From Branchiostoma floridae (lineage: Eukaryota; Chordata; Leptocardii; Amphioxiformes; Branchiostomatidae): a DNA stretch of 64,000 nt. A program made the position numbers and the translations under genes. Below, one piece after another: positions 49,108 through 61,485 of this stretch. The notes beneath the pieces are model-generated. The model saw nothing but the letters and a program-made list of their open reading frames with translations, ran no database searches and had not been told where the DNA came from. Location of the stretch: assembly GCF_000003815.2 (NCBI RefSeq), contig NC_049996.1, positions 12,948,419 to 13,012,418 on the forward strand, read 5' to 3'. The first letter of the stretch is position 1. Each line of letters opens with the position of its first letter.

Positions 49108-52100
49108 GTGTGTTTGTTTACATTGTTTTATGTAGATTTTTCACAATGCTAAAGGGAGTACTCTTCAAGCAGAGGTTAGGCTCCGGTTATTGTTTTTAAC
49201 GTTTTTTAGTAATTTTCATCGGGCTTTTTATTTTGCATTGTATCTCACTGTGGCCTGAGTTAGTTTTTGACAATACACATATACAAAATATGATACAAAA
49301 TAGAAAGTCCGATAAAAACGACTAAAAGAACGTTCAAAATACAGCCGGAGGCTAACCTCTGCTCGGAGAGTTAGGAGGGGGGGACTCAAGCGCATAAGTA
49401 CATATTCAAGTTGATCTTTCACATACTAAATCACTAAATGCAAAATCAGCAATAAAACTGAACTACTAGTATATCCAGAAATATACAATACTGATATTAA
49501 TGATACAATAAAGAATACATAATCAAAGCGCAAGAACTCCGTGAGTATGAGGCAATGCTTTTTTCCCAATTCAGGAGTTTTCAATTTGTTTTCACTAGTT
49601 CAGTTTTGGCAGAGAATTGTGTCTTTTAAACACTTGCCTATTTACCGAAAGAAACAGATCATTTTGAAACCTTGGATTCTAGGAGCCTTTTTCGAATTAA
49701 AAAAAAAACAATCCAAAGACATTTTCAAATCATAAAATCAGCTCATTATGGAGCGTGTGTCGGTTTGTTGTCCACTGCCTTTAAAGCACAAGCCATGCCC
49801 CATAATAGTAAGCGTAGTACCTTACCATAGAAACTCCACACTACTTCACCTTTACTTTGTGGATATAAATGCACAAGGGACTAAATGCTAAAACAGATCT
49901 GTTTTTCACAGGCGTTGACGACACTGTAAAATTCACGACTACCAATGAGAGTACCGATACTTCTGATTCCCAAGTCAAGCATCATATCGAAAGTGATAAC
50001 ACCATCATCTTAAGGCAAATCGGCGCCCCAAAGAACGATAGTGAACATCCAACTGACACGGAAGCGGGGAGCACATTTCCCGTAGCTGTAGGCACGAATA
50101 TCATCTGCTTGGTTGACAACACGGAGTACACAACTGGTTCTGCACAACAACCTGGACACAGAAGTATGCTCTGTTGTTTGGATTCCTTTGGTATTGATGT
50201 AGAAATAGTGATGAGGAAAGTGCTTTTAGTAGTATTTTTTAGCGTAGTATTTTTCTTCCTCAGCTCACCGTAATACAACAAGTTCAGTTCAGGTCAGTTC
50301 ATCCTCGGAGACGTGACACCATCGTCTCCACATGTTCCTGTCCAGCATGATCGAACGGAGCTGCTTTATCTCACATAATGTCAAAGAAGTCCTATAGTAA
50401 TGTTCTTGCTAGGAAATAATATATTGAACAATGATATATAATTGTATTTATACATGTATAATGTTGTTTAATGAACAGGCATTTATATGTGTTAGTTAGA
50501 TTATTACCTTCGCCAAGAAGGTTATGTTACGGGTAGCGTTTGTATGTATGTATGTATGTATGTATGTGTGTGGAACCAGCATAACTCAAGAACGCCGCAA
50601 TGGATTGTATTGATATTTAGTATGTCGGTAGGTCTTGATTAGGCATGAAAACGATTAAATTTTGGGCCCCCTAGCTGCCTGTTACAGTACTGCAGCGGAA
50701 CTTCCTGCTTTGATATTTCGAGTTCTGCACATGTTGCGGCTATGATTTTTGAGTGGTACACAGCTCTTGATGCCGAAAGTTAGTGATGTAGGCATGGGCC
50801 CCTAGCGGTTTGTTTTGGAACTGCAGGGCAGGTTTAATGTTATACTTGAAAAGGGAATAACTCAAGAGAGGGTTAACGGATTGTTATGATTTTTGGTATG
50901 TAGATAGCTTAAGTGATGCTTCATATAATGACATATTTATTATGCAAAATGGAATCTTATTTGCATAATTGATTAAGAAATTTTGTAAACACATTCAGTT
51001 CCATTATAAGGCCATTGCGACATGTGACAATTGTAACTGAGAAGGAGAAGAATATTAGTTGAAATATATATTATGCAAAATAAAGACCTAATTTGCGTAA
51101 TTTATGTTTTTGATAATGTATGTGCGAGGGTTGGTCAATACGTTTTCGGCGCCTCACCCTGAAAAAAGTGCACTACTCAAATTTCAGTGTAAAGTTTTTA
51201 ATGAATGTGTACCGAAATTCAAATAATTGTGATCATTACTTTGGGCGACACCCGGTAATGGTGAGTAAGAGAGGAGAAAAAACATGGGCAATTGAGCTGC
51301 GACATGAGGTGTGCGGGTCAACGTACTCTGCTGAAAGCCAGACACCCACTCTAAGACTTAGATCTTTTTGAAATGCAAATGTAATCCTTATAAACATGTT
51401 GACAACATGTCTTCAGAGAATGTGCGGCATGGGGAGCTCGCCTACACATGTCTGATCTTAGTTAGTCCGTTTTGTCTCGCCGATTACTTCTTGGTCTTAC
51501 AAAAAGATGTTACCAGAAAGTAACAACTGCAATGATTTGAAATTTGGACGATATTTAATAAAGGCTTCATAGAACGACGTTGTGCCTCAAAATTTGAAAA
51601 GTGCTTATTATTTTTTGGTTTGTTTGTTCTGGGTGAGGTCGAGAACTTATTGATCATCCCTCTTATGCATATGTATTGCGTTGGCATAGTAACCACTTAA
51701 CAGTTATAAGAAGGGGGTACCAGTACGGTGTACGGTACAAAACCGTTTTTTTTTTCTTTTTGGACCTTTCCAGGAAAACCGGACCTGAATAAAATCATTG
51801 GACCGGATGTTAGACCGTTTCGAAATTGACCAGATAATACCGATAGGTGTTCACGTGTTTTAGGGTTAACATGTCCAAGAAAATAACAAGAGCTAAGTAG
51901 TTGAGTTGATAGTCATTTTAACCAAGTTTCAACAGTCAAATTTGGCCCAAACCAGAGGCATCGAGTGTTGTTTACATGAAGATAGGATTGTAAAACGCCA
52001 ATGGACGTCGGATGCTCCACCAAACAGAATCCTTTGTAGTGAAACAGACCATTGTTTTGAGTATGATACATTCACAGATAATTTGGTCCAGGTTCAGGTC

Positions 52101-55100
52101 CGGACCAGGACCTGATCCTCTGAACCTGGACCTGAAGTTTCTGTACCGGTACCCAGCCCTAGTTTTTAACCTTGATGTTGATCTCTGACTCTTTTACTTA
52201 TTTTCTTGCAAAGACCTGCCGGCAATTCCAAGATGGCTGACCATAGAGGCTGATGACTGCGATAATGACCCAGACAGCCACGTGTACCATAATTCCGAAT
52301 TAGATGACATCAACAGTCTACAGCAGGCTGCTAAAGACGTTAGGCAACGAGATGATACAGAAGAAGACAACGCCTCATCAAACAATGGACGGAAGGACGA
52401 GTCGGATTCGATAAACTACCAAAACTATGTGCCTGGTGCCCTTCGACAAGATAGCAACAAAGGTAGAGTTGAGTTTATTGTGATACCCTTTATCTCATTG
52501 AGCTAATCTTCCAAGGCTCATTAAAAAACACAGTATATACATTGTACAAGTTGATGGACAGACATCATGCACTCAAAACAGATACAAATACATATACCTA
52601 AAGTCAAGAAGTGGGGTCAGAGGGTTATATACAATAAAATCATGTTCCGTAGAAATTGTCTATCATCTTCTGTAACAATCTTGTATCAGAGACTATCTTG
52701 AAATCTCTGGGTAGCAGATTCCACAGTTTGACTGATCTGTAAGTAAATGTTCTACTCCCACTGTTGTTCCTTGCATTCGGTAACTTATTCGGTAACTTAT
52801 AGTAACTTATATGCACTGCCTAGTAGAGTGACTATGGCATGCAGGTATATACATAATAACTGTTAAGTTTTTTTTTTCCTTCAATGAATAGATAAAGCAG
52901 CGCTGTGCGTCCATGCCTTAACTACGAGCTACATAACCTTAGAAAGTATCAAATTCAGATTGAACAGAGATGCTTCTATGCCACATACAGACTTCTAATC
53001 TATGTTTCCCCTCAAGAAGTCTCAGAATACCCCATTGCAACGTTAGATGATGTAAAAAGCCGGGAAGAGGGCAGGGAACCCAAATAATACCATTTACCGC
53101 TCATCTGTCGTTTTGGTTTAGGGCAATGCCTTGATTCAATATTAACTAAAGGAAGATATTAAAAGATTGTAAAGCATGTAGCGTTGGTATGGCGTAACTG
53201 GAGGGTAAAGGCATCATGATATAGTAAAACTCTTTTTTTTGTGTGTGGTATTTTACGACTGCAAAGCTAAAGGCAATGTAAAATTTTACGAATGCAAACG
53301 TAACTGAAACTTTTTTGTGTTGTATATAGCCGAATTCCTTGTACAATTCTTTATAATTTTTTCAGTGTTACATACTTAAACTGGTGCGTTGATAGATAAA
53401 CTTTTAACGTCTCCGGAACCCATAAATCATTTATCATTTATATCATATGTAAGTCTTTGACTCGGGTACTCTATTTTTTCTACTTGTTCTACAGAACAGC
53501 AGACAGTGAGCACCATAGAGGCTGATGACAGCAATAACGACCCTGACAGCATTTATGTCAACAGAGATGAGAGTAACAGCCAACAGCAGGGTACCGAAGA
53601 CAGTGGACAACGAGCTGATAAAGAGAAAGAAACTGCATCATTAAACAATGTACAGACGGACGACTCGGGCTTGCTTAAGAACCCAACCTACGTGTCTGGT
53701 GCAGTTCCACAAAATAACATCAAAGGTACATATCACATGTACTCTGTGTTTCTTTTAATGGGAAAAGGGGTATTGCGGCACTTAACACTGCTTTCCTCAC
53801 TTTACTCAGGTAAAAATGAGTACCTAGCTTCGGCTAGGGCCGTCCCTCGGATAGGAGGTTAAATAGAGGTCCCGTTTTGGGAGAGCCACACCCCACACAC
53901 GTTAAAGAACCCCCGCATGTGTGCAATGGTGCAGTGTGCGATCGTGCGAATTCCTTCCGTCTAGAATTGGTGATTCCCTTCAAATCACCAGGACTCCAGG
54001 AAGAATGGTGACATATCCGTCACTGCTGGAGATCTGTATAACCAAACCCATGCCCTAACCCTTACCCGTAGGCAAGAAGTGGAACATTACAGAAAGTCAG
54101 ATCGACAATAGATACTCCTTAAACTCCACTGTTTCACTTTACGTTACCCTAGTCTGCCATAGTTTCCGCCCAATAAGCTGCTGTCAGTGTCAGGGCTTGG
54201 CCGCTGACCTGAACTGATACTCGGAAACAACCATTGTCAAAGGTCACATTTTCATACCGATAAATGCAAAAGGAATACAGCAATGTATATTGATATTGAT
54301 TGAGAAAAAAGGAAGTCAACATAGAAGTTTCTAAGCAAATGAACCTAGTAATATAGAAGAAATATCTAATCAAGTCGGTATGATACCAAAATAAGATGCA
54401 GTAATGTACTTTAAAAACTCAACTCGTATTAGAATTAATTTTGACCTCACACAGATCCAACAATCATCTGTTCCACCTGTCTCCGTTCCCGTCTGTTCCG
54501 TGGCATCATCATCGCTGCTGCAGTGGCAGCCTTAGTTGCTGCAGGAATCACTGCGGGCGTTTATCTCACTCTCGCAACGGAGAACAATGCCAAGCTCAAT
54601 ACAGTTTGTTTGTTTTTTGTTCTGTTTTCTTTTCTTTGTAATGTACTAAGGGTATAGCTAGCCTTTTAAAAATGTACGAAATTTACAGTCGGATAAATGA
54701 GAAAATCTTTGGAGACCTTAAACCATCATGAAAAATTGCGGGCTTTTCCAAATTTGTTGCAGATGGCTTTCACATTACATAATAGATAACAATGTCATTC
54801 ATATCTATATTTTAGCCATACCACGGGTATGGTGAAATATATTGTATTTGTAATGTTTCATCTTTTCTTCTTCTTCTGTGTCCTTTTAATTCTTGATATT
54901 GATAAATCTCCGTCGTTCCTGGACCGAATGACCTGAAATTTGGCAGAATGGTAGAAAAGGCTAATATAGATCTACTTGGATTCTTTTATTTGTTTTGTTT
55001 GCTTATCTGCCTTTAAAAGGATTTGTTGATTTTTCTTGGTCATTTTTAATCCAAAAACTGTATAATTTGGCCCCATGTACCCTTGTCTTACAACCAAATG

Positions 55101-58100
55101 AACTATACTTGGTACAGATGTGCCTCTATCATATGCCCATACAGATTCAATAAATTTGTTGGCATAAATCACAACAAAATGCTTAATTGTGCAATTTTTT
55201 TGGCAATCTTTTGTGCTTTCGTACAAAAGTACATTTTTTTCATCCTGTATCCAAATTTTAAAACCAAATGAATTGTATGTGAGTAGTATTCGGCTGGCAA
55301 TCAGTCAGCCTGGTTTTATCTGGAGTCCATCGATGCACGGGGGAATTTTATAAAATTTAATTTTGGACTGGGTTGCCCATACAAAAGATAATATTTTAAG
55401 TGGGAGTATTTCTGGAATGGTCTATTTTTCCATTTTTACATGGGGTGTGCTAGAAGAGTCCATTCTTGCACGGAAAATGTTTTAGATTCATTTGTTGGCT
55501 AAAGTATGATTAGAAAAAAATCGTTTTTCAAGCAGAAGTGGTCCAATTTCGCACATTGGTGTTTTTGGAACAGTTTATTGTTGCATGGGGAGGAACATGG
55601 CTGAAATATGCTGTATTTGCTCTAACGCAAATGTTGGCCTTTCTGGTTTATTGACACAGAACCCACTAATCATTAAAGAAGTGGGACTTTTCATCAGCCA
55701 CTTCCTCCAAAGAAGAAGTCAAACCACCCAGTAAAGAAAGTAGAAGCATGTACATAGATAGCTGACGTGTGTGTATTTAGAATAGACACTTGTTACTTTT
55801 CACTGTCTGTATCATTGCAATAAGCCTACGGGCATGGATTTGCAAATAAATAAATATTGATAATATCTTCTTTTACTCAGCTTCTAAGCAGCAAAACATT
55901 TACAGCTGCTGTACCTGAGTGGGTAGCCAGTTATAATCTCACGGCAACACCTGCAAATATGTCTGCCGAACTGCCGATTGTGACTAAGGTGAGTTCAACT
56001 AACTCTGATTCTTTCCAACCCATGTAAGGTCTTGAAGTAGTAAAGCCGCATCCTTCTTTGCGACTTGAAGATATTGGGTTTGCTTATTATGTATGATTTT
56101 TTGTATGGAAGTAAAAAGTATATATATTTATGTATGATTTCGTGTGTGTCACATAGTGATTCGTGCGTATCACATGATATTCGGACGAATCTCATAGGTT
56201 TCTGCAAATTCATATTCACCCCTGGCCTCTCAATTCAAATTTTTAACAGTGGCGTTCATTTTTCATAAAAACGGATGAAGATGAGCTGAATGGAGTGTTT
56301 AACTTTAGTTAGGTAATTTCGGCACGTTATTTTTGTGACCCCCCGTATGCAAGCAGGCCTGGTGCTCGTTCCATGAACTCATAAATCATAGAATACTAGT
56401 AGTCTACTCAGATGTACTAGAAATAAGGCTGGATGTTCTGTATACCAAAACTTACAAAGGACTGTTTGAATCGTTGTCACCGGCCCACGGCCATAACAAG
56501 CAGACGATATAGTGTGGAGCAGAAGCAGGGAAATCTGGGCCCTTTTTTGTGTGTCTTACTCATGCAAGCAGGTCCCCGTGCTCGTTTCATGAGTTTACAA
56601 TCCTGATTTGTTTGATATCATAGGAAACTTTTTGAGGGAGAGAGGGAGAGAGAGAGGGAGAGTGTGTGTGTTTATTCATTTACTTTTTTATTTTTTTATT
56701 TACTAAGTTATTTATGTATTTATGTAGACATTTATGTTGATACTTCTTTCAATCACGTCAGGGTAGTTTTAACTCAAAAACTCAAATGTCTTGCATAATG
56801 TTATTTCAAGTCGTGTTTCATTCCTATTAACAAACATAAACATCGATATTACACATTGCTTACTTATTATCACAGTTTCCTACGACCATCGTGCAACTTG
56901 AGGCTTCTAAGCAAGACTCGTCTACGAACAATAAAGGTAAGGAAGACTGTTTTGATTGAGCGCTGTTTTTTTTTATATTTGACACTTTTGCACCGTATTG
57001 GCTTCGTATGCATAGAAGACACGTATATATTCTGCACGCTATTTTTATCTAGCAATGGACAGGGCTGTTCCTTATCCAGTTTAAATGTCCTTTTAGTGTT
57101 ACTGTTACCAAAACAATAATCAGAACACTTTTTGGTCCATCGTATCGTCATCAAAGATTGTCTAAATCAACCAACGTTACATACAATGCCTAGTGAATTG
57201 TCAATCGAAAGGCTGGTAATTCACGTACTGTTTTTGGTCTACCAGTTTGTGTTATCGATATTAATTTTCAAACTGTTAGTCATGTTCATCGTACAGATAT
57301 CTTGTCAATAAAAAAAACTCTTTGTTGAATCAATGGACGACAATATACCCCATCCGAATGTTTGTAGTTTTTCGGCCAGCCTAAACTTTAGATTTAATTT
57401 CACATACATAAAACTTTGAATTCTTATTGATTTTGCTCTATGCAATAATCCAAGGTGGCTGACCCCAGCTAATAACGTATTATGCTATGTATATGACGTC
57501 GTTTTATGACGTCACTTGAACATCATAGCTGTCATAGCTGTTGCTGTTGACAACAGAAGTCTGAGCAAACATCAACATTAAATAACATGTTTGTAAAATG
57601 TTGTCCCATTCATTGGGCTTCACAAAGATACCCTTTAAGACCGTTTTTAAGACATGAAATAACATAAATGACGTCATAATGAAGTCACAATTAATGTGAA
57701 AATTACTTACCGACCATCCTTTGAATTTTATTGTTATGCGATGGGCGTCATTATACTTTAATGCCACCCCCTCTCCATGGTATTGGGATATTAATGTAAG
57801 ACCTGTCTAAATTCATGATGCAGAATATCAATAAAACACTACAAACTTTACAAAAGTGTGATATATTCAGACACATGTTGTTGCAGCTGCGATGAGCGAC
57901 AGCTGCCGACCTGGATACAAGCTCCTTACCAGCACCTGCGTCAGGCTAAGTTCCCGGAAAATGACCTACTGGAACGCAAAGAGCGTCTGCAAGAAGGAGG
58001 GAGCTACACTCGCCATGCCTAAAACAGCAGAGTTGGACCTCGCGTTGAGAAGTCTTGTTCGCACGGAAGGCCAAAACCGCACACATTGGATCGGCCTGAA

Positions 58101-59552
58101 GAACAAGTGGCGCTTTCGTCTGCGTGAGAGGCGCTGGAAATGGGAAGATGGGTCTAGATTGAGCAACTACAAAGTAAGTTTATGGTGTCATGCCTTAAGT
58201 GCGTGTTTTGTAACTAAAAACCTAGACCAGATGCTTATGAAATTACAAATATGATTTTGAGGTCTTTCTTTCTTAATTGATATTAAGTTCGTTTTTGTTT
58301 TAACCCTATCTAGACCGGGCTTTTTTGGGATTCCTGGGACGGGGAGGGGGGTGGGGGTGCTCCTTCGACCCCCCCCCTTCGTAATTTCCAAACGGCTTGG
58401 GTTACGTTTTATATTTTCTATAATTTTGTATCGTTATGACGTAATATGACGTAATTATGACGTCATAATGTCATATTTTGGGCTAAAATCATCTAAATAT
58501 GAAATTTCCGCTGTACTTACAGGTATTAAACAAAACGATGACTACAAAGGTTGTATCATTGGTGTAAAGTCTGCCAAGTGTTTTGTTGCCATTGACGACG
58601 ACACTGACGCCTATATGACGTCAGAAAATGACGTCATTTGTCCGCCATCTCGGATCGACAAGCTTGAATTTTCTAAAATACGATTTTGTCCACATATAAC
58701 CCCAAAACCCAATGGAAGTGGACTAAAAAGGTTCAACTGATTGTGTTTTGTAAAAAAAAAAGATTTTGACGGTATTTGAGTAAAAATAACATGTATTTAT
58801 CGTTGAAAACGTCTATATCCGCCATCTTGGATTTTGACCCATGACGTCATCAAATTAGCATAAATTATTAACATTTGATTAGAAATAAACCTTAAAATTA
58901 CACAGGATGTAAATGATATAGATAAATAAGTTTGGTTTTGCAATAATACCATGAAATCCCATAATTCAAACTGAAATTAGTAAATTTGGTAAAGTATGCC
59001 TGTCAGAAACCCGTTGCCATGGCAACAGGAAAAATAAAAAAAATAATTTTTTTTCCACAGAATTGTTGCGAACAATATTTTAGGAAAAGTCGCGAAGTTT
59101 TATAGTCCTAGCGTGCGTCCTTCGGCAGTTATACGACATCAAAGTTGGAGCAGGCACTTTTAGCAACCCCCCCGGTCTATATAGGGTTTAGTACATGAAA
59201 TTGTTTCTATGTTGAAGTTTGTGTATATTTCAACTTACACTCATATCATAAGTTATTATTAATTTTACAATAGACCAATTCCTCTCTGGCCAATTTGTTT
59301 CGCTGCATAATTTATGGAATGTACTGCTTAGAAATATTCTAATATGGAGAAAATATTACAGTAAATGGACTATTTTGATACTAAACTGTTTCCTTAATGT
59401 TTTAACAGGGATGGAACCCAGGACAGCCAGATAACCGCGGGTTTCATCATTGGTGTGTGCACTACTGGTGTGGTCCTACTGGTTATCCCATGTGGAATGA
59501 TCGTATGTGTGAAACAAAGCACGGGTTTATTTGTCAACGATCTTTTGCATAA
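49008..59552 (+). CDS. Lectin gene C: type II membrane C-type lectin, 9 exons
   Basis: Exons: 49008-49107, 49912-50163, 52214-52462, 53495-53725, 54455-54603, 55881-55988, 56876-56936, 57887-58173, 59409-59552. Phases out are 1,1,1,1,0,0,1,0; the CDS of 1581 bases gives about 526 aa. It has four cytoplasmic tail exons, a signal-anchor helix, a two-exon stalk with N-glycosylation sites, and a long-form C-type lectin domain. Both sugar/calcium motifs are intact (QPD and WND), so calcium-dependent galactose-type binding is predicted. Inverted paralogue of gene B. Confidence 0.9.
49159..49370. mobile_element. Foldback element beside gene C exon 1
   Basis: GCAGAGGTTAGGCTCCGG near 49170 pairs with CCGGAGGCTAACCTCTGC near 49344, with further pairing through the body. 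Counterpart of 46640-46890. Confidence 0.8.
49912..50163 (+). CDS. Gene C exon 2: cytoplasmic tail module
   Basis: GVDDTVKFTTTNESTDTSDS to NTEYTTGSAQQPGHR. 252 bases, the same as in gene B. Acceptor TTTTTCACAG, donor GTATGC after CAGAA. Confidence 0.82.
50508..50900. repeat. Dispersed repeat, CTTCGCCAAGAAGG family (copy 3)
   Basis: Begins ACCTTCGCCAAGAAGGTTAT, includes (GTAT)n at 50540-50570 and phrases such as GCAGCGGAACTTCC shared with 42172-42460. It lies in the large gene C intron between exons 2 and 3. The rest of that intron (50164-52213) shows only arm homology, for example 51120-51690 with 45010-45460. Confidence 0.7.
52214..52462 (+). CDS. Gene C exon 3: cytoplasmic tail module
   Basis: DLPAIPRWLTIEADDCDNDP, ending YQNYVPGALRQDSNK. 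83 codons, phase 1-1. Equivalent of gene B exon 3. Acceptor TTGCAAAG, donor GTAGAG. Confidence 0.85.
52466..52855 (-). mobile_element. LINE 3' fragment
   Basis: The minus strand encodes RSVKLWNLLPRDFKIVSDTR and then a stop, the usual last residues of a CR1/L2-type ORF2. The 3' end GAGCCTTGGAAGATTAGCTC resembles that of the LINE at 29880. It inserted a few bases after the exon 3 donor, and gene B has none at that position. Confidence 0.75.
53267..53279 (+). pseudogene. Stub of a lost tail exon
   Basis: CTAAAGGCAATGT after GACTGCAAAG copies the acceptor and first 13 bases of gene B exon 4 and then breaks into unrelated sequence. The intron before it matches gene B, so the rest was deleted. Confidence 0.8.
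53495..53725 (+). CDS. Gene C exon 4: cytoplasmic tail module
   Basis: EQQTVSTIEADDSNNDPDS, ending NPTYVSGAVPQNNIK. 77 codons, phase 1-1, equivalent to gene B exon 5. Acceptor TTGTTCTACAG, donor GTACAT. Confidence 0.88.
53783..54075 (+). mobile_element. SINE body copy in gene C intron
   Basis: Contains CTTCGGCTAGGG, ACGTTAAAGAACCCCC and CTGGAGATCTGTATAACC, the inverted counterpart of 38541-38830. A tRNA-like head is missing or decayed. Confidence 0.78.
54455..54603 (+). CDS. Gene C exon 5: transmembrane helix
   Basis: IICSTCLRSRLFRG then IIIAAAVAALVAAGITAGVY. 149 bases, donor GTTTGT, phase 0. Only a few residues differ from gene B exon 6. Confidence 0.92.
55300..55670 (+). repeat. Dispersed intronic repeat
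   Basis: Internally repetitive phrases (GGTCTATTTTTCCATTTTTA, GTCCATTCTTGCACGG) shared with 16190-16790 and, reversed, 35515-35780. Its class is unknown. Confidence 0.6.
55881..55988 (+). CDS. Gene C exon 6: stalk 1
   Basis: LLSSKTFTAAVPEWVASYNL with sequons NLT and NMS, ending LPIVTK. 36 codons, phase 0-0. Confidence 0.9.
56876..56936 (+). CDS. Gene C exon 7: stalk 2
   Basis: FPTTIVQLEASKQDSSTNNK, 61 bases, phase 0-1, donor GTAAGG. Counterpart of gene B 32579-32519. Confidence 0.87.
57887..58173 (+). CDS. Gene C exon 8: C-type lectin domain, first part
   Basis: SDSCRPGYKLLTSTCVRLSS, VCKKEGATLAMPKTAELDLA, HWIGLKNKW and WEDGS. 287 bases, donor GTAAGT. Very basic mid-region (RFRLRERRWKW). 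Confidence 0.95.
58302..59188. mobile_element. 887-bp element with AACCCTATCTAGACCGGG ends
   Basis: The 18-base left end is inverted at 59171-59188 with one mismatch. GC-rich runs sit inside each end, and the interior is rich in TGACGTCAT-like sites. A 90-residue open frame (58468-58740) has no recognised domain. It splits the gene C lectin intron and is missing in gene B. Confidence 0.8.
59409..59552 (+). CDS. Gene C exon 9: C-type lectin domain, end
   Basis: GWNPGQPDNRGFHHWCVHYW to HGFICQRSFA, TAA at 59550. QPD and MWND are both present. Acceptor TTTAACAG. Confidence 0.95.
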   Translation, partial: GWNPGQPDNRGFHHWCVHYWCGPTGYPMWNDRMCETKHGFICQRSFA

Positions 59553-59645
59553 ACGAGACAAAAGAAGCCCGGTAAAACATACTGGCTCATATAGAAATTG
59601 CTGAACTTTCTTTCCAACACTGAAATCAATATAGGGACTTACCTT

Positions 59646-59880
59646 AAATTTTTCGGTCAAACTCCGTCGACCTTGTTTACAGAATGACCATCTCTATCTC
59701 CTGCAGTGACGTCAGGAACACGCCACTTTTGAAGGAGGGGGTCATAAGTATCAGAAAGTCTATGTCGCCCCCCGTCTCTTTTGAGTGTGGGCCTGTGGGC
59801 TCTGTGGGTTCCTGACTTCACTGCTGGAGATAGAGAGGGTCATTCTGTGTACAAGGTCAACGGAGTTTGACCGAAAATTT
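59646..59880. mobile_element. Foldback element with ~74-bp arms
   Basis: 59646-59719 (TTCGGTCAAACTCCGTCGAC within it) is the imperfect inverse of 59808-59880. It lies just downstream of gene C and has no counterpart downstream of gene B, so it is an insertion in the right arm. Confidence 0.85.
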
Positions 59881-61485
59881 AGGGTCACACAGTCTTTTAT
59901 GGATAAGGTATGTTTTGGATAGTCCAAGTTTACGTTGACGACTGAAATGTGGGAGGGAGTGTTCCAGGGACAGTTTTTTATGAGGCAAATCCGAAATGTG
60001 CATTAATGCATGGTTGTGCAATTTAGATTTTCAATTCGCTATGGAAGAGAGTTAGAAGTTGGCGGAGTTGACTGTTAAATAATGTTAGTTATAGTTCATA
60101 AGTGACATTGGCGTTATGAAAGAAAAATTACCAGTGACTGTGGAAACAATAAGTCGGAGAACATGGGTAGGATAGAAGATATTCAAGGAGTTGGGTAATA
60201 TATATATTTAATAAGAGGGTGCAACTGATTGCAAGGCAATTTTGCATTCTTTTAAAGTGAACTTCATAATCAAATGCACTGAACCAACTAACATAGGAAC
60301 ATTGTTCTTTTATTACTGAGCGACCAAGTCCAAGCTAGACTGCTCTCTGATATAGCGAGAAGGCATCGCGATTGGAAATTATACATATTTCAAGAAGTCA
60401 ATTGAAAACAACGTAAGCCTAAGAAATACTTCTTATACTCTCACACCAAATGGGATTCTGAACTTTATTCAAAAGACAAATTCAAGCTGAACAGGAGCTA
60501 AATACTGGGCAAACTATCATGGCAGAAATGTACAAATGGCAATGTAAGGATGTCTTAAATTCGTTTGTTTCTAAACCATTAGTAATATTGGTCTATAACT
60601 ATAAAAAGGTACAGAGCGAGACAGTCTAGGATCTGAAAAATATCTACAATGAAATCCAAACGGAGGATGTTGTGAACTATTTGAATTGAAGTAGTCATCT
60701 TTCTAAGTGTTTTATCCTCAATTCGGCTTTCTTTGTTATTTGGACTTAGTTTCAAACGTTTTGTCGAAAACTATCAAGTAAAGTACAGAACATTTGAAAA
60801 AGTACTGCGTCAAGTAATATATTAATAAACTTTTCTTAGTATTGTACCTTTATTTCTGGAAGAGTAGACAAAAACTTGAGATTTTAAACTTTTAAAGTAG
60901 AAGATATACTAGACAGGGGATTCTAAGAATTTATTCCTCTGAATCTTACCCATGTTCGGGGCCATGTTTTTACACAGTGCTATCTGTTGTTTATTTCTGT
61001 AACTAAAGCAGGCGATGCTAATGGTTGCTGTTTTCGTAGTAATATGGTATGATTAATTACGCTGATATTTATAGGAAACTTTGTAATGATTTTTATGTCA
61101 AGTGCACTGGTACTTCAATTTAAGATGATACCAATATGTGCGGGACATTTCAGTCACATGATCTGAAAAACATGGCTGCAGACAACAAAACTACTTCCTC
61201 AGAGACTTTGAGGTAAAACATAATGTTGTATCCATTTTATTGTTTTACTTCCAGAAAAGGAGTCAAACCCCAAATGTTTAGATTGTAGCTCTTAGCTGTA
61301 CATATCATCGCTAGAATAGCCTCTTGTTTCTACATATCACGATTGTTATCTAAAGTCTTTTTGATTATATTTCAGACCTACCATAGGTATGGTGAAATAT
61401 ATTGAATACGTAATTATATTTCAGCCATACCATAGGTATGGTAAAATATATTGTATTCGTAATGTTTCTTTCTCCTGTCAAATCT
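59881..61485. other. 3' flank of gene C, palindrome end
   Basis: Matches 25980-28100 in inverted order up to about 61350; no gene. From 61380 two near-copies of CCATACCATAGGTATGGTAA-type sequence precede the satellite. Confidence 0.6.

Larger units (their letters stand above)
48385..61350 (+). repeat. Right arm of the ~35-kb palindrome
   Basis: Inverted counterpart of 25980-47700, carrying gene C. Matched landmarks include first coding exons (49008 with 47041), helix exons (54455 with 38145) and lectin exons (57887 with 29824). The outer end falls near 61350, just before the 50-bp satellite. Confidence 0.9.
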
